64,000 bases of DNA, taken from positions 113,422 through 177,421 of the forward strand of contig JAQGHA010000010.1 of the NCBI GenBank assembly GCA_028289065.1. Reading direction: 5' to 3'. The position numbers were made by a program, and so were the translations under genes. Under the pieces are notes generated by a model. It did not search any database and was not told where the DNA came from. It saw nothing but the letters and a program-made list of their open reading frames with translations. Origin of the DNA: Candidatus Saccharimonadota bacterium (GTDB lineage Bacteria > Patescibacteriota > Saccharimonadia > Saccharimonadales > Saccharimonadaceae). Positions 58,521 through 64,000 of this stretch are shown one piece after another (within the stretch, counting starts at the first letter, position 1; each line of letters opens with the position of its first letter).

Positions 58521-59168
58521 ATGAATATCAAAACCATCGGTATTATTGGAGCAGGAAAAGTTGGCATTGTATTAGCTCAGCTGGCTTTAAAAGCTGGCTA
58601 CCAAGTATTTATAGCCGGGTCAGCGAGTGCTGATAAAATCGCTTTGACGGTTTCAGTTTTAGCTCCAGGTGCGATAGCACTGACAAGTAAAGAAGTTGCT
58701 GAGCGGTCTGACGTTATTATTCTCGCTATTCCACTTGGCAAATACCAACAACTTCCAAAAGATGAACTTGACGGAAAGCTGGTTATTGATGCTATGAACT
58801 ACTGGTGGGAAATTGATGGCGATCGACCCGACTTAACAAACCCAGGCGTATCATCAAGTGAAGTTGTCCAGCAGTACTTATCTCAGTCACGAGTTGTTAA
58901 AGCCTTTAACCATATTGGCTATCACGATCTGCATGACGAAAGCCGGCCCGAAGGTGCATCCAACCGAAAAGCCATTGCAATTGCTGGCGATAGTGCAGAA
59001 GACATACGTGAAGTTACGCAAATCGTGAATAACCTGGGCTTTGACCCGGTTTTTATTGGCAAATTATCTGAAGGTATCAAACTACAGCCGGGTGGCCAAG
59101 TATTTGGTGCACACGTTGACGCACCTCAGCTTCGTCAGATGATTAAAAATTTTGCTATTATTAAGTAA
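58521..59168 (+). CDS. NADPH-dependent F420 reductase-like (NADP_Rossmann) protein
   Basis: 215 aa. Starts MNIKTIGIIGAGKVGIVLAQ with a Gly-rich Rossmann loop. DVIILAIPLGKYQQLPKDEL and KAFNHIGYHDLHDESRPEGA follow, as in F420H2:NADP+ oxidoreductases and relatives. Most CPR bacteria are not known to make F420, so its true cofactor may differ. ATG 58521 follows directly after the LLM stop (58518-58520). Probably supplies or recycles reducing equivalents for the LLM enzyme. Confidence 0.82.
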   Translation: MNIKTIGIIGAGKVGIVLAQLALKAGYQVFIAGSASADKIALTVSVLAPGAIALTSKEVAERSDVIILAIPLGKYQQLPKDELDGKLVIDAMNYWWEIDGDRPDLTNPGVSSSEVVQQYLSQSRVVKAFNHIGYHDLHDESRPEGASNRKAIAIAGDSAEDIREVTQIVNNLGFDPVFIGKLSEGIKLQPGGQVFGAHVDAPQLRQMIKNFAIIK

Positions 59169-59876
59169 ATGATAAATACTTTCACCAGCCCTCATCAAGA
59201 ACATCATAAATCCCAACGCGCCCCTTGGTTAAGAGCCGCTGTGCTTGGTGTTAATGACGGAATCGTTTCCACGTCTGGATTGATGCTTGGAGTATTAGGA
59301 GCATCAGCAAACCATACGGCAATTTTGACCGCGGGTATAGCTGGCTTAGTTGCGGGCGCAATTTCTATGGGAATGGGTGAATACGTTTCAGTAAGCTCTC
59401 AAAAAGATTCTGAAAAAGCTGATATAGACATTGAACGACGTTCTATTGCATCAAATCCTACTGAAGAACTTGCCGAATTGGCCTGGATCTACGAACAACG
59501 AGGCGTAGAAAAAAGCCTAGCTCTTAAAGTGGCAACTCAACTTCACGCCAATGACGCTGTAAATGCTCATGCTCGTGACGAATTAAATATTAATCAAAGA
59601 ATTTTGGCAAATCCACGACAAGCAGCAGTTGCATCAACCATCGCTTTTTCTGTAGGAGCAGCACTACCAATTATTGCTACGTTACTTGCAAATAATTCTA
59701 ATGGCGCGCATGTCATTATCGCCTTTTCGATGGTTGGTTTAGCTATATCAGGCAGCATAGGAGCATACATTGGTGGTGGCAATAAATTACGCGCTGCATT
59801 ACGAGTTTTGATAGGTGGCGCAGCAGCTATGACTATTACGTATGCCATTGGGCTTTCCATCGGTACATTCCTTTAA
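59169..59876 (+). CDS. VIT1/CCC1-family iron/manganese transporter
   Basis: 235 aa. TM1 and the signature LGVNDGIVSTSGLMLGVLGA and AGAISMGMGEYVSVSSQKDS are characteristic of VIT/CCC1 proteins. A cytoplasmic helical metal-binding loop (residues ~80-140, rich in Glu and His) is followed by three more TM helices. Transports Fe2+ or Mn2+ across the membrane, probably detoxifying. Starts directly after the F420-reductase-like stop. Confidence 0.92.
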   Translation: MINTFTSPHQEHHKSQRAPWLRAAVLGVNDGIVSTSGLMLGVLGASANHTAILTAGIAGLVAGAISMGMGEYVSVSSQKDSEKADIDIERRSIASNPTEELAELAWIYEQRGVEKSLALKVATQLHANDAVNAHARDELNINQRILANPRQAAVASTIAFSVGAALPIIATLLANNSNGAHVIIAFSMVGLAISGSIGAYIGGGNKLRAALRVLIGGAAAMTITYAIGLSIGTFL

Positions 59877-59933
59877 ACACTTACAGCAAGCTGTTTTTTT
59901 AACCCTTCTAAAATGGTATAATGTATTAAAGTA

Positions 59934-60857
59934 ATGGATTTTGTACAAGAAATAACTGACTTTTTTGCTGAACCCAACGCCTATCGTTCGGTACTTATTT
60001 TGATAGGGTCAATTATCTTGTCATATATCTTAAGTAAATTCTTAGCAGCCGGGATTATCAAAATAGCACAAGCGGTTTCAGTGCGTTCTGACAAAGAATC
60101 AAATGAAGAACGGTTCATTCGCTTGCGACAAGTTGAAACCTACCTTAGCGTGACCGTAGCGGTCATTAGGGCGACAGTGGTTGCGGTTGTGGCCTATGTG
60201 GTGTGGCGAATGATTAGCCCGTTAACAAGCAGCGGGGCAGCTGCTATTGGTGCAAGTGCCTTTTTTGTAGTGTTCGCCGGCCAAACACTCGGTACAATTT
60301 TACGCGACATTACCTCGGGTGCCATTATGATCATCGAGCAATGGTTTAACGTCGGCGACTTCGTAAAAATCGAGCCCTTTGGTAATGTTGCCGGAGTCGT
60401 TGAAAGACTGACGCTTCGTTCAACGAAGCTCCGGAGTATTAGTGGTGAAGTTGTGTGGATACATAACCAACAAATTCATGCCGCCCATGTGACACCACGC
60501 GGTGTCCGAACTGTCGCCGTTGACGTCTTCGTCCGTGATAAAGACGAAGGCTTAAAAACGCTCAAAGAACTTATTAAAGCCGTGCCTGTTGGCTCAACAA
60601 TGCTAGCCAGTCCACTGAAAGTTTCGAAACCAGAAGAATGGGGGACATCACTATGGCGTATTACCATTACTGGACAAACCGCTCCCGGCCGAGAATGGCT
60701 AATTGAAAACTTCTTTGTAAATGCCATCAAAGAAGTTGACTCAACAGTACGCAATAAAATGAACCGTGTGTTTGTATATGAACCAATTGCTCGTTATGCT
60801 GACCCAGTGGCTGACAAAAAATTCAAACGGGCCGTTCGAGCTCGAAAAAATAACTAA
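59934..60857 (+). CDS. MscS-family mechanosensitive channel
   Basis: 307 aa. Three TM helices (SVLILIGSIILSYILSKFLA; VTVAVIRATVVAVVAYVVW; IGASAFFVVFAGQTLGTILR) include the Gly/Ala-rich pore helix, and the MscS beta domain follows (IIEQWFNVGDFVKIEPFGNV; ISGEVVWIHNQQI). Opens under membrane tension to protect from osmotic shock. TGGTATAAT (59913-59921) lies 12 nt before the ATG. Confidence 0.93.
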   Translation: MDFVQEITDFFAEPNAYRSVLILIGSIILSYILSKFLAAGIIKIAQAVSVRSDKESNEERFIRLRQVETYLSVTVAVIRATVVAVVAYVVWRMISPLTSSGAAAIGASAFFVVFAGQTLGTILRDITSGAIMIIEQWFNVGDFVKIEPFGNVAGVVERLTLRSTKLRSISGEVVWIHNQQIHAAHVTPRGVRTVAVDVFVRDKDEGLKTLKELIKAVPVGSTMLASPLKVSKPEEWGTSLWRITITGQTAPGREWLIENFFVNAIKEVDSTVRNKMNRVFVYEPIARYADPVADKKFKRAVRARKNN

Positions 60858-61051
60858 GCCTTTTTACTGCTTTTACCGTTGTGCCAATATCCACAAAACT
60901 CACATACATATTGTTGAAGAATTCTAGCCGGCGCTGATAATTCTGCCTCAATTTCAGTAGCATATTTTCGCTTCTTTTTAGTACCCACCAAACAGTACTC
61001 GGTCGGGTTCGGTACAAGTGGAAAGGCAGGGCTCCGTTTGATGTGTTTCAT
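60854..61051 (-). CDS. 65-aa C-x2-C protein, leaderless
   Basis: ATG 61051 is chosen because TATACT lies 6 nt upstream on minus; the longer frame from 61087 includes the promoter. MKHIKRSPAFPLVPNPTEYC then LVGTKKKRKYATEIEAE and LQQYVCEFCGYWHNGKSSKK. A single C-x2-C with a following His suggests a half zinc ribbon, possibly dimeric. The protein is strongly basic. Its stop overlaps the MscS stop by 4 nt, convergently. Confidence 0.6.
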   Translation of the reverse strand: MKHIKRSPAFPLVPNPTEYCLVGTKKKRKYATEIEAELSAPARILQQYVCEFCGYWHNGKSSKKA

Positions 61052-61182
61052 ATACCTAGTATATCTTCTGGACGGCAATTGTAACAAAATAATATAATTG
61101 CAACTTACGCACTTTGTTGGTTAAATGTAATACGTACCGAAAAATTTTCGGAAGTTCTTTGCAAATGAAAGCGGTGTGAATC

Positions 61183-61653
61183 ATGGAAGCTTTTTGGCGA
61201 ATACTTACAGATCTTTTCAACGAAATCGCCTTCCTACTGGGACCCGGCTTTTTCGGTTTCGACACGTTCTACCTAGGGATTGCCCTGTTTTTCGTCGTTG
61301 TCACACTCATCTTTGACGCCCATTGGGTAGAAAAGTGGCGCCCCAAAAACTTCTGGATTACCGTGCCGTGTGCAGTCATCGCAGCCTGGACGACGGTGCT
61401 GGCGATCCACGGTTCCGAAAACGTCGCTTTCCTGGTTTCACTAATCGTGTTGGCGATATGGCTGGTCAAGCTCCTCGGAGCATTGAAAAAACGCATCATC
61501 TGGAAGATTGTCGTCATCCTGGTGACTGTGTTCATCGTCATCGTCATCGTCAACATGACGAAGGATCAGCCTGAAAGCAATTTCGTGGCGACTATGATTA
61601 ACGAGGGGGTCAATATCCTGGGTAATTTCCTAGAGTCTTTGGCCAATCGTTAG
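61183..61653 (+). CDS. 156-aa multi-TM membrane protein (GC-type)
   Basis: MEAFWRILTDLFNEIAFLLG then TM segments (YLGIALFFVVVTLIFDAHWV; WITVPCAVIAAWTTVLAIHG; VAFLVSLIVLAIWLVKLLGA; IVVILVTVFIVIVIVNMT) and a short amphipathic end. No family recognised. GC-rich codons. A ~37-nt GC hairpin (61673-61709) and a second terminator (about 61724-61744) follow. It resembles the other orphan GC-type membrane genes in architecture. Confidence 0.65.
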   Translation: MEAFWRILTDLFNEIAFLLGPGFFGFDTFYLGIALFFVVVTLIFDAHWVEKWRPKNFWITVPCAVIAAWTTVLAIHGSENVAFLVSLIVLAIWLVKLLGALKKRIIWKIVVILVTVFIVIVIVNMTKDQPESNFVATMINEGVNILGNFLESLANR

Positions 61654-61672
61654 GCTCACCACTACTCGAAAT

Positions 61673-61744
61673 GTTCCGGACCTCCGCTTAGGCGATGAGG
61701 GTCCGGAACGTTTCGGGGAACATAACACCCATGTGGTGTTTTTT
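61673..61744 (+). terminator. Two tandem hairpins after the 61183 gene
   Basis: GTTCCGGACC (61673-61682) / GGTCCGGAAC (61700-61709), then ACACC/GGTGT with T6 (about 61725-61744). Confidence 0.75.
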
Positions 61745-61842
61745 ATTTGCATAAATATAATATTGATGTAAAACTTATATCTAGATTTTGGCGCAAGCCA
61801 CTATCTCGTACTCTCAATCTCGACTATCGAGGAAGGTGTGAC

Positions 61843-62820
61843 GTGACTGACAATCCGCAAGACAACCCCGACGAAAGCGAACAACCGCCCGACAAACCAG
61901 CGATTGGTATGGGCGGCAACCAGTCGACACCCGACGACGTCCCGAACGACGATAGCCCCTCAGACCCGCCGCCCGACGAGGATCCGCGAGAGCGGAGCTT
62001 CATGAACATGTTGACGAGATGGTTCATCGAAATCGAACCACTCGTCGAGGACATGATAGTCAGGGCGCACGTCCGGGCTCAGAACGCGATGAAGGACAAG
62101 ACCGAGCCCAATATTCGTTATGAATCGCGGAAGCATTTTCTGCAGATTTTCTGGGTAATGACGATTTGCTGGTTGCTGTACATTTTTCTGGGAGCTGCGT
62201 ACATAGCGGGCTCCGGAAATGCACCAGCAGCACTCATGGGAGTAATCGCCATTTACAGCATTGCTTGGGCAATTTGGCGTTTTTCCATCCACCTGCATGT
62301 CAACCGAAAGAACGTTTTCAACGAGGCAGCTTTCAAACGGTTTAGAAGACAGAAGGTGCTGGCAGTGTTTGGCTTGACCGCCGTCGGCTCTTTGGTGTTT
62401 ACCTACATCGCGAACCTTCTCAGTGTGGCACCAGGCTGGACGACAGTGTATCTGGTAGCCTGTATCGTGTTGACCTACATCACCCTGCGGGAGCATTACA
62501 AGTGGGCGGAGCTGTATGTAGTCAAAATTGGATGGGACCTGTTTGCGAAACGCCCTGAAAATGGGCTGTTCCTGCTGGCACCGTTCAATCGCCACCTATA
62601 CTTGCTCAACGTCAACACCATCACCCGGGCCTCTTCGTACCTTGCGCATGCCATCGGGTGCGACCGGTTCCGGCTCTTGCTTGACGGCGGTCCACCCGAC
62701 GAAGAAAAAGATTCAGAGGGGTATGAAAATGCAATGTTCTGGATGAATTCGAAATACATCAAGGACGGGGAGCTTTTCGATCGCGCAATCAACCAGGCAA
62801 TCGAAAGCAAGCGAGGCTGA
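61843..62820 (+). CDS. 325-aa membrane protein with disordered acidic N-terminus (GC-type)
   Basis: The start GTG 61843 has GAGGAAGG before it; the 35-codon extension is AT-rich leader. Residues 1-50 are acidic and Pro/Asp-rich (DNPQDNPDESEQPPDKPAIG). Three or four TM helices follow around 100-220 (VMTICWLLYIFLGAAYIAGS; ALMGVIAIYSIAWAIWRF; VLAVFGLTAVGSLVFTYIAN; VYLVACIVLTYITLR), then a soluble C-terminus. No family recognised. Ends with a strong terminator at 62827-62862. Confidence 0.65.
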   Translation: MTDNPQDNPDESEQPPDKPAIGMGGNQSTPDDVPNDDSPSDPPPDEDPRERSFMNMLTRWFIEIEPLVEDMIVRAHVRAQNAMKDKTEPNIRYESRKHFLQIFWVMTICWLLYIFLGAAYIAGSGNAPAALMGVIAIYSIAWAIWRFSIHLHVNRKNVFNEAAFKRFRRQKVLAVFGLTAVGSLVFTYIANLLSVAPGWTTVYLVACIVLTYITLREHYKWAELYVVKIGWDLFAKRPENGLFLLAPFNRHLYLLNVNTITRASSYLAHAIGCDRFRLLLDGGPPDEEKDSEGYENAMFWMNSKYIKDGELFDRAINQAIESKRG

Positions 62821-62826
62821 GAGCTA

Positions 62827-62862
62827 CGCCCGCTGTCTAGTTATCCGACTAGGCAGCGGGCG
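62827..62862 (+). terminator. Intrinsic terminator of the 61843 gene
   Basis: CGCCCGCTG (62827-62835) pairs with CAGCGGGCG (62854-62862); T5 follows. Confidence 0.85.
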
Positions 62863-62919
62863 CTTTTTCTTTTTTCTAAAATATTTCATCGGAATTCGAC
62901 GAGGTGATATACTACTGCC

Positions 62920-63393
62920 ATGAGTATAGAAAACGAAAAATTAACACCACGTCACCCGCATGTAAAAATTGTCCGACACATCGTTCCTGTAGATGTTGAA
63001 CCGATAACAAAACCTTCTAAAGATTCTTTCCACCGCATCTCGATGATTGTCTCCACTAAATTGGGCTCACCAATAGCGTTTCTTCTAGCCGTATTACTTA
63101 TCGTTGTATGGATTTTAACCGGCCCACTTTTTCACTTTTCCGATACCTGGCAGTTGGTAATTAATACCACTACAACGATCGTGACTTTCTTAATGGTATT
63201 CGCGATTCAAAATACCCAAAACCGCGACGCTCGTGCCATGCAATTGAAGCTTAATGAACTTATTAAAGGTAGCCGGGGCGCTCGCACCGAATTCGTTGAT
63301 ATTGAAGACTTAACCGACACCGAACTTGATGTCATGCAAGCTCAATTTAAAGAGTTACACGATCAAATCCTTGAGAAAAAAGCCAAACTCTAA
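62920..63393 (+). CDS. Low-affinity iron permease-like membrane protein
   Basis: 157 aa. The central [20 protein letters not shown] ... [20 protein letters not shown] then [20 protein letters not shown] matches the Fe_permease (low-affinity iron permease) family pattern: two TM helices, then Q-N-x-x-N-R-D-x-x-A and E-L-I. Bacterial members are not proven iron carriers. Leaderless: TGATATACT lies 6 nt before the ATG. Single gene. Confidence 0.85.
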   Translation: MSIENEKLTPRHPHVKIVRHIVPVDVEPITKPSKDSFHRISMIVSTKLGSPIAFLLAVLLIVVWILTGPLFHFSDTWQLVINTTTTIVTFLMVFAIQNTQNRDARAMQLKLNELIKGSRGARTEFVDIEDLTDTELDVMQAQFKELHDQILEKKAKL

Positions 63394-63461
63394 ACTGTTT
63401 TGCTAAATAAAACTCCTAAATGCTATACTATAAAAAACGTAAGCACTAAGGAGTTCAGTTT

Positions 63462-64000
63462 GTGAGTAAAATAAAACAAGCCGGTATCTTCGTGCTCGGA
63501 CTGGCCCTTAGTTTTGCGCTTATTCCTGTATCGACATACGCCCAAACAGCTATTCAACCGCCCGTTACCGAAGCCCGTTGTACCATTGCAAGAGAAAGAA
63601 TAACAACGCACATTGCCAATATAACCACCCTTCAAACTGACAGGGCTACGTTGCAAACTTCTATTACCAACCGTATTAACGCCTACATAACCACCGCTAC
63701 CGATGCTGGTTATCCTGATATCTCAGAACTCACTACTGCTCGAGATTCTGTTACGAAAGCGATAAGTACCTACACTATTCAGGCGGCGGCCTATAAAACA
63801 GCCTTAAATAAGGTAGAGAGTACACCTTGTGGAGAGGGAACAGGCGAGTTTGTTATTGCCGTTAACTCCGCTCGTACTGAACTTATTAACTTACGAACTA
63901 AAAGTGCAGCCGTAAAGACTGCGGTTAAGCAGGAGGCTGTACCGGCACTATACGATTACGCTGCCTGGCTGAAAACCGCGACTAGCGACACCAAGGAGAA
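63462..64000 (+). CDS. Secreted helical protein, cut by window end
   Basis: GTG 63462 follows AAGGAG. A signal peptide is clear (MSKIKQAGIFVLGLALSFAL IPVSTYAQ). The mature part is helical with many Thr/Ala (ERITTHIANITTLQTDRATL; TARDSVTKAISTYTIQAAAY) and two Cys so far (ARCTIARE; TPCGEG). The frame is open to the last base (about 179 codons). No family recognised. TGCTATACT (63421-63429) may be its -10. An exported coiled-coil surface protein is likely. Confidence 0.7.
   Translation, partial: MSKIKQAGIFVLGLALSFALIPVSTYAQTAIQPPVTEARCTIARERITTHIANITTLQTDRATLQTSITNRINAYITTATDAGYPDISELTTARDSVTKAISTYTIQAAAYKTALNKVESTPCGEGTGEFVIAVNSARTELINLRTKSAAVKTAVKQEAVPALYDYAAWLKTATSDTKE

Overview
The window looks like chromosome from a Candidate Phyla Radiation (Patescibacteria) bacterium, most likely a Saccharibacteria relative. 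This is inferred from the gene content and from promoter style: many AT-rich genes start 6-7 nt after an extended -10 box (TGnTATNNT) and have no ribosome binding site, so they are probably leaderless. TGA is used as an ordinary stop, which argues against Gracilibacteria/Absconditabacteria recoding. A second set of genes is GC-richer, with canonical TTGACN-17-TATAAT promoters, Shine-Dalgarno sites and long GC hairpins downstream. The two styles are interleaved.

Layout. 1-2969 (minus): alpha-glucan operon (glycosyltransferase, GH57, GH15). 3100-5581: type II NADH dehydrogenase, a small membrane protein and a lipoprotein. 5670-5744: tRNA-Trp(CCA). 5688-8091 (minus): a translationally coupled operon of HUH-type Rep, a 37-aa protein and a large serine recombinase whose 3' end runs antisense through the tRNA. 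8092-8705: structured non-coding DNA, a candidate origin. 9079-17503: the most unusual part, a cassette array. Thirteen copies of a ~35-bp site (core GTCCACTAGGGGCTGCCAAG) abut the stop codons of small unrelated genes (Nudix, DUF6879-like, ParB-like, ART-like, ATP-grasp, DUF2314-like, 2H phosphoesterase-like, C39-like peptidase, GNAT). Most sites are followed by a terminator fused to an extended -10 promoter that drives the next gene. Degenerate sites tend to lie beside broken genes, mostly at the distal end. The layout is integron-like, but no tyrosine integrase or classical attC is visible.

17570-19043: two membrane-protein genes. 19521-27314: type IV secretion operon (ParA/MinD-like ATPase, VirB2-like, VirB6/TrbL-like, a VirB4 split into two genes, and a two-domain peptidoglycan hydrolase). 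27573-35384 (minus): a convergent five-gene operon of membrane-anchored, coiled-coil and wall-hydrolase proteins. 35624-38701: small membrane proteins, a PAP2 phosphatase and a palindromic operator. 38863-49773: a TPR protein and a 3385-aa surface protein with IPT domains, a seven-repeat RCC1 propeller inserted into an IPT domain, many Ig-like repeats and a histidine-kinase-like cytoplasmic end. 49845-64000: FKBP, MFS and ABC exporters, SDR, FBP zinc-finger protein, LLM oxidoreductase/F420-reductase-like/VIT operon, MscS, an iron-permease-like protein, and a secreted protein cut by the window edge.

Working model (inference). The tRNA-Trp locus is an integration hot spot. The Rep/recombinase module and perhaps the T4SS are mobile-element parts, and the array is a reservoir of self-contained expression cassettes. 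The secretion and wall-hydrolase operons would suit conjugation or attachment to a host cell. All functions here come from reading motifs by eye; no database search was run.
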